A DNA stretch of 64,000 nucleotides. It comes from Pelobates cultripes (taxonomy: Eukaryota; Chordata; Amphibia; Anura; Pelobatidae). The DNA lies in the NCBI GenBank assembly GCA_933207985.1, contig OW240916.1, positions 135,952,743-136,016,742 on the forward strand, given 5' to 3'. How positions within the stretch are numbered: position 1 is the first letter of the stretch; each line of letters opens with the position of its first letter. Below the pieces are notes generated by a model, which worked only from the letters and a program-made list of their open reading frames with translations, was not told the DNA's origin and made no database searches. Positions 55,895-64,000 of the stretch are shown one piece after another. Position numbers and translations under genes: made by a program.

Positions 55895-56401
55895 GAAAAA
55901 AACACAATGAACACACTGTGCAGTGTCTCTGTGTAGACACCTGTACAAACCACCTCCCGGGAAAAGACACAGGGTGTGGTGACAGGTTACACACAGAGAT
56001 CAATGTACCGGTAGGGGACTCCAGAGATCCCAAGCGGGGCTTAACCCCAATAACCAAAGGACAAGAAATATTACGCAATGCAGTCAGTCTCCCTATATCC
56101 TAGGGACTAACCACATATCTGGAAATATCTATAGCGATCGTGTGTAGTCTAGAACATGATGTCAAAATAAATATGAATATAACTAGAGACCCAAAAACAG
56201 AAAAAATCAAATAAAGTATATACAGGTGTGACTCAAATCCCATGCCAGATAAAAGCGGGGGATATATATACAAGGGGCTAAGTATCTGCCGTCTAATGTC
56301 CTGCCTCAACCCTGATTACCAACTTTATTATGAAATACTAAAAGGGTATGAGTGACAAATGGCTAGACCCCCAACATACTACCCCACTTGAAAAAGTCAG
56401 T
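55895..56401 (-). repeat. Inverted 5' terminal segment of the Penelope-like element
   Basis: Read on the minus strand it starts GATTACTGACTTTTTCAAGT, follows the 3' terminal sequence of 61372-61674 to ...TTAGTCCCTAGG, and then runs on into ATATAGGGAGACTGAC, which is the forward sequence at 56467-56670. So it holds the junction of one unit's 3' end with the next unit's 5' start, in reverse. Confidence 0.9.
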
Positions 56402-56680
56402 AATCATCATGTTCTAGACTACACTCGATCGCTATAGATATTTCCAGATATGTGGTTTGTCCCTAGGATATAGGGAGACTGACTGCATTGCGTAATATTT
56501 CTTGTCCTTTGGTTATTGGGGTTAAGCCCCGCTTGGGATCTCTGGAGTCCCCTACCGGTACATTGATCTCTGTGTGTAACCTGTCACCACACCCTGTGTC
56601 TTTTCCCGGGAGGTGGTTTGTACAGGTGTCTACACAGAGACACTGCACAGTGTGTTCATTGTGTTTTTTTCCTTTGAGAA
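56402..56680 (+). repeat. Forward terminal segment (pseudo-LTR) at the 5' end
   Basis: Begins CATCATGTTCTAGACTACAC and continues to CCTAGG as in 61615-61675, then continues into the leader of the first frame. Leader sequence 56467-56670 equals the complement of 55900-56100 almost base for base. Confidence 0.9.
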
Positions 56681-56715
56681 TTAGGTTTTAATACCAAGTA
56701 CCGTTCTTGTGTATC

Positions 56716-57354
56716 ATGGCTAGCTTTTTATTTGATAAGTCTAAAAGAGATGCTTGGTGTAGAGACACAGACCAGGTCTTTTCAGAACAAGATCTAACTA
56801 ACCCGTCAGATAGTGATAATATTATCTCATCATTTAATCGTTTGACTAATCTGTTTCAGCAACAGATCAAAACAGGATGGGAAATTGCATCACTTGATAA
56901 TTATTTAAAGAAAGATCTTATCCCCAGGGGACTAAGGGTACAAAATATACCAGCATCCCATATAGAGGAGGAGGAGTTTACTAAAGAGTGGGAGGAAGCC
57001 GCAGCAATATGCTCCAAGAGGTTTATGGAGATTCTTTGCAAATTTGAAACAAAAAGACTAGAAAGAGTCAATAAGGAGGTGGATGAGCAGATTAATAAGA
57101 TCTCAGCTTTCAAAGACGAACCAAATTTTGAATCATTAGAGATTAAACTTAAGAATAACTTGGACAAATTTCAGCAAAACATCAAAATTCGGAAACATTC
57201 CAAGTTTATTAGAGATAATAACGACTTCAAGAGTGGGAATGTGTATAAGAAAAATAAAAATAGAAATTTTAGGAGGAGTTTTTCGGAACCAATATCCACA
57301 TCAGAATATGAGACGAGTGGTTCAGACTCAGAATCATCTAAAGGGGACCTTTAG
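56716..57354 (+). CDS. Penelope-like element upstream frame (coiled-coil, 212 codons)
   Basis: I do not recognise a catalytic domain. The frame starts MASFLFDKSKRDAW at the ATG at 56716; the frame is open three codons further. It is rich in charged residues, with predicted helical parts (EEEFTKEWEEAAAICSKRF; RLERVNKEVDEQINKI), a basic stretch (KKNKNRNFRR) and a serine/acid tail (SGSDSESSKGDL). An RNA-binding or structural ORF1-like role is an inference. The sequence after its stop continues to look coding in another frame, so it may have been the N-terminal part of a longer polyprotein. Confidence 0.78.
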   Translation: MASFLFDKSKRDAWCRDTDQVFSEQDLTNPSDSDNIISSFNRLTNLFQQQIKTGWEIASLDNYLKKDLIPRGLRVQNIPASHIEEEEFTKEWEEAAAICSKRFMEILCKFETKRLERVNKEVDEQINKISAFKDEPNFESLEIKLKNNLDKFQQNIKIRKHSKFIRDNNDFKSGNVYKKNKNRNFRRSFSEPISTSEYETSGSDSESSKGDL

Positions 57355-57494
57355 TTCCTTCTGAACGTAATACTAAAAGCATATTGAAAAGGGGGGTTTC
57401 TTTTTTAGGACAACACAGTATGGAAGAAAATATAGCCCCACGGACACGCAACAGAGGCAGACCACCCCAACAATTCAGAAGGAAAAGGTACTAG
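57355..57494 (+). other. Coding-like linker in a third frame
   Basis: Between the two long frames, a third register is open from before 57350 to TAG at 57492-57494. Read there, it gives LVPSERNTKSILKRGVSFLG and then RTRNRGRPPQQFRRKR, a basic, AT-hook-like RGRP motif. The RT frame is itself open back to TAA at 57374-57376. The protein-like content suggests that it once joined the neighbours. Two sequence shifts or a programmed frameshift would be needed. Confidence 0.6.
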
Positions 57495-57526
57495 ATCAGA
57501 CCCCTCTTGATAATCAGATCATTAAT

Positions 57527-59869
57527 TTGTCCTCATATAATCCTACTAAAATAGAGCTACAAGTCTTGCAGCGGGGTATGTCCTTTGTCCCAGTTTCTAA
57601 TTTTGATAAATTTAGTTGGACAAAGGACATACACCTTTTTGCAAGAAAATTGGCTCTGCACAAATTTCACCAGACGAAAAATGAGAAAAGGGCAAAGGAT
57701 CTAGGGCTACAAGCTTCTGACATAGGTGCACTGGATATCCTAGTGGACTTACTTACATGCAATGATGTCTCCACACAAAAACAACCTCCATTCACACAAT
57801 TGAAAAAGAAAAGCCTGTTCACTCCACATCTAGTGGACTTTAAGTATATTGACCTATTTGTGGAGATGACATGCAAGGAAATTGATAAAATTAACCAGAA
57901 AGATCTATCAATTCAGCCTAACAGCAACATATCTCCACAAGAAAGCATTTCCCTCAAAAAATTGAAAGATATGGATGAGTTGATCTTTAAACCCTCTGAC
58001 AAAGGTGGCAATACGGTCATTCTAAACAAACCAGATTATGTTTCAATGGTTCACAGATTAATTGGAGACAGGGAAACATATGAAGTACTAAATGGCGACC
58101 CCACACAAAAGTATCTCGCTGAATTAAAAACAATTCTTGACACGGCATTATCCTTATCTCTAATATCAAAGGAAGAATATAATTTCATGTTTGTTAAAAA
58201 TCCAGTCACTGCCACGTTTTATGCACTCCCAAAAGTACATAAACAGCAACCCATATTAAATGGAAGACCTATAGTCTCTGGCAGAGGTAACCTGACCCAA
58301 AATATAAGTCTATATGTGGATCAGATTCTAAGGAAGCTCGTGTTTGAACTCCCTTCATATTTAAAGGACACTAAACATACATTAAATATTATAGAAGGGA
58401 TAAAAATCACTGGTCATGCTATTCTCTGTAGCCTTGATGTGGAGAGTCTATACAGCTCAATACCACATGAGGTGGGTTTACAACACCTTCGAGCTTTTTT
58501 GGATAGCAAACCAATGTTTTCATTAAGACATAATGAATTTGTCCATGACTTAATGCAGTTCATTTTAACACACAATCATTTTATCTTCCAAGGGAAATAC
58601 TACCACCAGGTGAGAGGAACAGCAATGGGGACGGCTTGTGCCCCCTCATATGCCAACCTCTACCTGGGGTGGTGGGAGAATACTATGGTGTTTAATGAAC
58701 ACATGCAAGAATACACAAGACATATAAGAATATGGAAAAGATACATCGATGATGTATTGATTGTATGGACAGATACCTCTGAACTCTTTCTAGAGTTTGT
58801 TAACAATTTAAATGTAAACCATATCAATCTGAGACTAACAAGTGAAATTGGTGGCAATAAAATCAACTTTCTAGATCTCACTATCTCTCTGTCAGAGGGA
58901 GGGGTACTTACATCTACCCTCTTTCGGAAACCTACGGCAACCAATAATATGTTGAACTGGACAAGTCACCATCCACTTCCCCTCAAAAAAGGGATTCCAG
59001 TGGGACAGTATTTACGATTAAGACGTAACTGCTCCTCCGTAGAAGATTTCAAATTGAAGGCGAAGACCTTGCAACACCAGTTCAAACAAAAGGGGTACCC
59101 AAATAAATGCTTAAAAAATGCATATAAACGGGCACTATTGTCAGAACGCAAAGATCTCTTATTGGAAAGGAAGGTAGAGACATCACAGGAGATTATTAGG
59201 TGTATAGGGAATTTTGATGCAGGTTGGCATCAAATTATGAGTATCCTTGATAGGTTTTGGCCCCTCTTACATCAAGACCCACACCTCCATAGGGTGATTA
59301 CACCCAAGGCATCAGTAACAGCACGAAGGGGGCGGAATATCAAGGATATTCTAGTCCCTAGTCACCTTAAAACAGCAGCTCCAAAAACCTCATGGCTGAA
59401 GTCCCCTGTCCTAGGCACTTACCAATGCGGTAGATGCAAGGCGTGTAAATTCATACATAGACCCTCCAAAACATTCTCAGATTCCTTGGGTGTACAAGAA
59501 TTTAAAGTTCGTAATTTCTTCAATTGTCAGTCCAAGGGACTTGTATATTTACTTATATGCTCATGCAACAAGCTATACGTGGGAAAAACCTTTCGTAAAT
59601 TCAAATTTAGAATTAGGGAACATGTCAATTCAGTTAACCCCGGAAGACAAATAGATACCCCTATCTCTAAACATCTGAAGTCCCATCACGGGGGGTCCCC
59701 ACTAGGGATCAGTTTCTGTGGCATCGAAAAAGTCACACTTGGACCAAGAGGGGGAGATTTAGATAAAAGACTACTTCAAAGAGAGAGCTTCTGGATTTAT
59801 AAGCTCAAAACCCTGTCACCAGTTGGATTAAATGAGGGTTTTTCTTATACACCCTTTATTGCCGACTAG
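57527..59869 (+). CDS. Penelope-like RT with GIY-YIG endonuclease, 780 codons
   Basis: Copies element RNA at a nicked target. From the first residue at 57527 (TTG; the frame opens at 57377 and no upstream ATG exists): an N-terminal part; RT blocks with KPSDKGGNTVILNKPDYV near residue 155, LPKVHK near 232, LCSLDVESLYSSIP (catalytic D), RGTAMGTACAPSYANLYLG near 363, and YIDD at residues 406-409; a thumb; a cysteine motif QCGRCKACKF near 632; and a GIY-YIG domain from about residue 671 (GLVYLLICSCNKLYVGKT, then RIREHVNS and ESFWIYKLKT). The intact YIDD and the GIY-YIG core argue for recent activity. The first ATG in frame (57578) would cut a conserved segment, so a frameshift from upstream or another start is likely. 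The best match is a Neptune- or Poseidon-like clade; not decidable here. Confidence 0.92.
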   Translation: MSSYNPTKIELQVLQRGMSFVPVSNFDKFSWTKDIHLFARKLALHKFHQTKNEKRAKDLGLQASDIGALDILVDLLTCNDVSTQKQPPFTQLKKKSLFTPHLVDFKYIDLFVEMTCKEIDKINQKDLSIQPNSNISPQESISLKKLKDMDELIFKPSDKGGNTVILNKPDYVSMVHRLIGDRETYEVLNGDPTQKYLAELKTILDTALSLSLISKEEYNFMFVKNPVTATFYALPKVHKQQPILNGRPIVSGRGNLTQNISLYVDQILRKLVFELPSYLKDTKHTLNIIEGIKITGHAILCSLDVESLYSSIPHEVGLQHLRAFLDSKPMFSLRHNEFVHDLMQFILTHNHFIFQGKYYHQVRGTAMGTACAPSYANLYLGWWENTMVFNEHMQEYTRHIRIWKRYIDDVLIVWTDTSELFLEFVNNLNVNHINLRLTSEIGGNKINFLDLTISLSEGGVLTSTLFRKPTATNNMLNWTSHHPLPLKKGIPVGQYLRLRRNCSSVEDFKLKAKTLQHQFKQKGYPNKCLKNAYKRALLSERKDLLLERKVETSQEIIRCIGNFDAGWHQIMSILDRFWPLLHQDPHLHRVITPKASVTARRGRNIKDILVPSHLKTAAPKTSWLKSPVLGTYQCGRCKACKFIHRPSKTFSDSLGVQEFKVRNFFNCQSKGLVYLLICSCNKLYVGKTFRKFKFRIREHVNSVNPGRQIDTPISKHLKSHHGGSPLGISFCGIEKVTLGPRGGDLDKRLLQRESFWIYKLKTLSPVGLNEGFSYTPFIAD

Positions 59870-61071
59870 CAAATTATGGTCTGAATATGTCTCTCTTCCC
59901 TCTTATCTCTATCAGCATACGATTTGTATATATTTACATCTTTATAAATTAGCCCAATATGCCTGATACACTTGTAAATTTTGTAATATAGCGTGTGTAG
60001 TGTTTATATATATATATATATATATACCTTTTTTATTTTTACATCTTTGTTTATTAATTATGATATGAATACCTTCCTAATGACCATATAAATATAATAT
60101 GTCTAAATATATACTTGCACTATATAGAAGGGTATATTCCTATATTTACCCTTTGATACATATTCCAGGTAATCAGCATGGACTATCTATATTTAGACAG
60201 TAGGATATTTTAATAATGAAGAAGCCAGTCATATAGTTAAAAAAATTTTTTCTTTTTATTTATTATTTATTGTTCATTTGATTCATTGTATCTTTAGTAC
60301 TTGTCTGTGGATCCAGGCAGGACAAAACAAGTTGTTATATTACAATTGAAAACTTACCCCCTCTGTTCACTAGGTACCCGCCTAAATCATCAGACACACT
60401 GAGTCTATATGTTAAGCAGTTTTTATATTGAATAGTTATATGTATTATGTATGTTTACATTCAATTCATAATTTATCTGGATACAATTTGTATAGTTGGT
60501 GCATACTAGTGAGTACTTCAAATGGACCTTTTTTTCTTTTTTTTTTGATTTCTGATATGCGATCTGGTTGTTATGGAGCGTTAAGTGAGAGTCTCTATTG
60601 GGGACATTCCGGAATGCCTATGTAGATGTAGTTACTGTGTTATTATTCCTACTGGTCGTTTGTATTGGATCATTATTATCTCTAAACTCAATTCTAACAT
60701 ATTGGGCAATTCTCAATATCTTAGGTGCACCCCCCTTGATCTTGGCGTACCCGCCCATTTGACCGTGAGGGGCGGAGTAATCTCTAGCTGTATGTGGGGA
60801 TCCCCGCCCTCTTTTACATACCTAACTACGCCCACGACGTGTTCCATCCTACTTTCCGTCGTGCCGCTTAGACCACGTGACCCATAGGATACCGGGTCAC
60901 GTGTTCGGCAGCAAGCCCCGCCTACATCCGTCTCTTGTGGCTTACTAGGACACAGAGACATTTTGGAGATTACGTCCACCTGAGTTTCCACACCCCCAGA
61001 TCCTATTGGCTCAAGGTATTCATACTCTTTTGGCACTTTCTGTATTTAAGAGACCTCTCAATCAGTTTCTT
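59870..61071 (+). other. 3' non-coding part of the Penelope-like element
   Basis: AT-rich, with a (TA)n run at 60007-60027 and a GC-richer block at 60720-61000 with GTGACC and CACGTG motifs. Frames 60428-60887 look accidental. Confidence 0.7.
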
Positions 61072-61074
61072 GTT

Positions 61075-61123
61075 GGCCCCTGACGAAGGTGCTCCTTTAT
61101 AGCACCGAAACGTACGTCGGGCA
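61075..61123 (+). ncRNA. Hammerhead-ribozyme-like motif in the Penelope-like element
   Basis: The order is GCCC (helix I, 61076-61079), CTGACGA (core), an extra A, GGTGCT/AGCACC (6-bp helix II with a 7-base loop), GAAA (core), a palindromic ACGTACGT (very short helix III), C (cleavage-position base), and GGGC (helix I partner). All core bases match the consensus except for the one-base insertion after GA. Very short helix III, often acting in dimers, is known for hammerheads of Penelope-like elements. Self-cleavage is not shown. Confidence 0.7.
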
Positions 61124-61379
61124 TTTTTTCTCCTCATATCATGTATATGAGCACTGGGCACTGGTGACTGTAGCACCATGATTTTTATTTAACACTTATC
61201 TCTATTTTTCTACACTTTTCCTATGCCTGTTTAGTTAGATTTACAGGGAGAGAGGCTTGTTTAATTTTAAATACCAGTCTGTTTTTTAAGACTGATTACT
61301 GACTACATTTCACTTTCCATCTCTCCCTTCTATATCTATTAGCTCTACTGTGAGCCTTTTTGTTATAATGATTACTGAC

Positions 61380-61675
61380 TTTTTCAAGTGGGGTAGTATG
61401 TTGGGGGTCTAGCCATTTGTCACTCATACCCTTTTAGTATTTCATAATAAAGTTGGTAATCAGGGTTGAGGCAGGACATTAGACGGCAGATACTTAGCCC
61501 CTTGTATATATATCCCCCGCTTTTATCTGGCATGGGATTTGAGTCACACCTGTATATACTTTATTTGATTTTTTCTGTTTTTGGGTCTCTAGTTATATTC
61601 ATATTTATTTTGCCATCATGTTCTAGACTACACTCGATCGCTATAGATATTTCCAGATATGTGGTTAGTCCCTAG
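61380..61675 (+). repeat. 3' terminal segment (pseudo-LTR) of the Penelope-like element
   Basis: Same sequence as the inverted segment read in reverse (positions 56401 down to about 56100) and as 56402-56465. It ends CCTAGG directly before the right 14-bp duplication. Confidence 0.9.
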
Positions 61676-61689
61676 GTTTAAATATATAG

Positions 61690-62152
61690 TTGTGGCACTC
61701 AATATATTGGGAACGAAGGTATAGGGCCCAAGCACGCAGCAGATTACAAGATTAGAGGATGACTTGTTCCCCCGAGCAGTCCAGGCTCCCCAGGTTAGTG
61801 ACAACTGTCATGGTTGTCACACCCTGATGGCAGCCCTGATTCTGTGTGTCCTTCAAAAACAGAAAATGGTCTTGGCAGCTGTGATCTGAAATTTCTCACC
61901 CTCATGTTATCTCTATGTTTATATAAACACCAAAACTCAGATCAGCAAGAAATGCATTATTAACAATACTTGACTCCCCTCTGATATATTGAAAACAACC
62001 ACTTTTTATTAAGTGATAATTAGAGGTCAGTCTCCCAGGCTGAAGGAGTGTGTTTTTGTCAAATTTCCAACTATCCTGTCTATTCCATGTAAGCTTATTG
62101 TAGTATATGCACAAATAAAGGGAGATCAATACTCTTAGGTTCTTAGGTTTAA
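61690..62152. other. Intergenic sequence between elements
   Basis: No feature recognised. Confidence 0.45.
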
Positions 62153-62228
62153 CCCCTTAAGGACCAAACTTCTGGAATAAAAGGGAATCATGACATGTCA
62201 CACATGTCATGTGTCCTTAAGGGGTTAA
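62152..62228. mobile_element. Palindromic MITE (TTAACCCCTTAAGGAC)
   Basis: Third copy of the family at 25123 and 26990, in reverse orientation to 26990: CCCCTTAAGGACCAAACTTC ... TGTCCTTAAGGGG, with TTAA on both sides and the ACATGTCACACATGT hairpin inside. Confidence 0.85.
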
Positions 62229-62254
62229 ATATATCAAATATAAGATATTATTAA

Positions 62255-62320
62255 GGAAACACTCCAAACACCATAAGCATTATAGTCCACTGCAATGGTT
62301 ATGTTGCTTGGAGTGTTTCT
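62255..62320. mobile_element. 66-bp TTAA-flanked MITE
   Basis: TTAA at 62251-62254 and 62321-62324, inverted ends GGAAACACTCCAAACACC and GGAGTGTTTC. One of the shortest MITEs in the window; the ends match the family at 20620. Confidence 0.8.
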
Positions 62321-62697
62321 TTAAAGTTCCTACTTCTGCATTAGTTATATTAATTCATGTGTGGGTGTAGTTGATTGGCTGAGAGTTCAAGATAATCTTT
62401 AGAAAAACATGGAGAGGATGGACCCTAAGAGATGCACACTTTTGACCAATATTTATGATATATGTGGATATTGTTCTTTTCTTAAACGGACACTCCACAG
62501 CCCAAATAAAAAATAAATTTTAAAAAACACTGTTTAGTAGATATATCCCAAAAGACACCGTGCATGCTTTTAATTGGGGTTATTTCTAAAACCAGTCTAC
62601 AAAGCCTGGATTTTGAACCCTTTTTAAATATAGGAACGACGTCTGCCTTCCTCCAATCCTCCAGTACAACACCTGAAACAAAAGAATCTTGAAAAAT

Positions 62698-63257
62698 TCA
62701 ATACCGAGGATCACTTATTTCCCCACTTAGCTCCTTAAGTACTCGTGGGTGGATACCATCAGGCACCGGAGCTTTATTTACAGTAATTTTCTTTAACAGC
62801 TGTAGCACCTTGTCTCGAGTTATCCAATCACAAGTTATCTGCAAGTTTGTTGCAGCAATCATTTGCTTATGTCTTGCCATAGGATCCTCATTAATATATA
62901 CTGAAGAAAAATAGTTATTTAAAATTTCTGCCTTTTCCTGGTCTTCATTAACTAACAGACCCATCTCTGTCTTCAGTGTACCTACACTTTCATTTTTTGT
63001 TTTTTTATAATTGATGTACTTGAAAAAAATTTGGGGGTTGGTTTGCATTCTTTGGCGATCAATTTCTCATTTTCTAGTTTAGCCACTTTAATTGCCCTTT
63101 TGCAAGTATTATTGGCTTCCTTATATCTTATATAGGATGCCTCTGATTTGTCCGATTTAAATGCTTTAAACGCCCTTTTCTTATTTTGAATCTCTTGTTT
63201 TACTTCTCTACTAAGCCACATTGGTTTTAATTTGTTTCTTTTATATTTATTACCCAA
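62698..63257 (-). pseudogene. CR1 (second) region upstream of RT and RT start
   Basis: Two overlapping frames. 63257-62982 reads KPMWLSREVKQEIQNKKRAF, and 63048-62698 reads FFKYINYKKTKNESVG, then LNNYFSSVYI and KAPVPDGIHPRVLKEL, the KAPGPDGI block that begins the RT domain. A single frameshift separates them. Confidence 0.88.
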
Positions 63258-63399
63258 TGGTACATACTGAGAAATGTACCTTTCTAATATTTGTTTGAAT
63301 AGTTTCCATTTTTCCTCAGTGTTTTTATCACTAAGGAGTTTATGCCAGTCGATATGTTGTAGAGCTGCCCTAATCTTATTAAAATTGGCTTTTTAAAAA

Positions 63400-63883
63400 T
63401 TATACGTTTTACTATACCCCATGTGCTTTTGCTTTTTTGAGTTTATCTCAAAAGTTACCATATTGTGATCAATATTTCCCAAATGCTCCCCGACTTGAAT
63501 GTTGGTTAAAAGATCAACAATGTTTGTTATAACGAGATCCAGACAAGCATCCTGTCTAGTTGGTGCTTGTACCAGTTGTGACATAAAAACCATATTCCCC
63601 TTGCTGAAGTACTAGTCCCTCTATCCCAATTTATGTCCAGGTAATTAAAATCTCCAATAATTAACGTGTTACCCCGATTTGCAGCTTTCAAAATTAGTTC
63701 TAACAGCAGTTCTTCCTCATTAATATTTACATTTGGTGGTTTATAACATATATCAACCAATAATTTATTTCCCTTTGTTTGCCCCAAGCAGATATCTACC
63801 CATAAAGCTTCCACATTTTCCTCATCACACTCCACATGCCTAAGATTTGACTTTAACTCATGGCTGACATACAAACATACCAC
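63400..63883 (-). pseudogene. CR1 (second) endonuclease domain
   Basis: Reads ICYKPPN and LIIGDFNYLDINWDRG (catalytic D and N), then LDLVITN and NIDHNMVTFEI (the SDH position reads IDH). One frameshift near 63530-63600. The N-terminal half is outside or near the window edge. Confidence 0.86.
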
Positions 63884-64000
63884 ACCACCCTTCTTGTTTT
63901 TCCTATCCTTCCTAAATAACGTGTACCCATTTAAGTTAACTACCCAGTCACGTGTCTCATCCCACCATGTTTCTTTTATGCCTATTATATCATATTGTTT

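Larger units (their letters stand above)
55895..61675 (+). mobile_element. Penelope-like retroelement, 5.8 kb, well preserved
   Basis: Flanked by an exact 14-bp duplication GTTTAAATATATAG (55881-55894 and 61676-61689). Order: inverted terminal segment (55895-56401), forward terminal segment (from about 56402), upstream frame (56716-57354), a linker frame, an RT plus GIY-YIG frame to 59869, a 1.5 kb 3' non-coding part with a hammerhead-like motif, and a terminal copy at 61380-61675. Penelope-like elements form a separate retroelement class using an RT related to telomerase and a GIY-YIG nuclease. The exact duplication and the 780-codon open frame suggest a recent insertion. Confidence 0.93.
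62610..64000 (-). mobile_element. Second CR1 LINE, running off the window
   Basis: A CR1-type ORF2 on the minus strand, 3'-truncated near 62610 and extending beyond 64000. Endonuclease and RT N-terminal parts are annotated separately. It belongs to a different CR1 subfamily from the one at 48-54 kb, judging by the poor match of the endonucleases. Confidence 0.85.

Noticed and set aside
60713..61036. 107-codon minus-strand frame in the Penelope-like 3' region
   Set aside because: No domain; lies in the GC-richer non-coding tail and is not positioned as an element gene.

Overview
The window is vertebrate nuclear DNA, almost certainly from a frog or toad. One host gene is visible: frataxin (FXN), plus strand. 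Three exons can be read, exon 3 (1927-2047), exon 4 (14727-14824) and the terminal exon 5 (18064-18217), with a 12.7 kb intron 3 and a 3.2 kb intron 4. Exons 1 and 2 lie upstream of the window. No tRNA, rRNA, CRISPR or prokaryote-type operon was seen. The anuran assignment rests on the repeats: abundant TTAA-flanked MITEs starting TTAAAGG (T2/Kolobok type, known from Xenopus), CR1 LINEs with an esterase ORF1, DIRS elements, Penelope-like elements and Tc1 elements.

Layout. 1-18.8 kb: FXN. Its intron 3 carries a decayed DIRS-type tyrosine-recombinase retrotransposon (about 2.6-8.85 kb) that was hit by a solo LTR (5003-6177, exact 5-bp duplication), then an L1-type relic, a short L1 derivative and a 373-bp near-perfect hairpin (11678-12050). 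18.8-28 kb: intergenic repeats, including a Penelope-like terminal relic, a 624-bp non-autonomous hAT with an exact 8-bp duplication, MITEs and another short L1 derivative. 28007-38887: a 10.9 kb class I (gammaretrovirus-related) endogenous retrovirus on the minus strand, with two 424-bp LTRs and a 4-bp duplication. Its gag, pol and env are broken by stops, frameshifts and deletions, and gag is split by minisatellites and transposons. 38957-45296: a Tc1 element swollen to 6.3 kb by at least five nested insertions. 45.4-47.7 kb: a piggyBac transposase relic and a polypurine minisatellite. 47.7-54.3 kb: a CR1 LINE (minus) with two Kolobok MITEs, a 394-bp retroposon and an ORF1-only L1 element nested inside. 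55895-61675: the best preserved element, a 5.8 kb Penelope-like retroelement with an identical 14-bp duplication, an intact 780-codon RT/GIY-YIG frame, a 212-codon upstream coiled-coil frame, an inverted 5' terminal segment and a hammerhead-ribozyme-like motif. 61.7-64 kb: MITEs and a second CR1 that runs off the window.

How the parts relate. Apart from FXN, nothing forms a host pathway; the window is a stratigraphy of transposition. Most nested insertions keep target duplications, so their relative order can be read. The items most worth following up are the near-intact Penelope-like element with its three successive coding-like frames, a shared hammerhead-like architecture in unrelated terminal relics, and a recurring class of 1.2-2 kb L1 derivatives that lack ORF2, one with an open ORF1.
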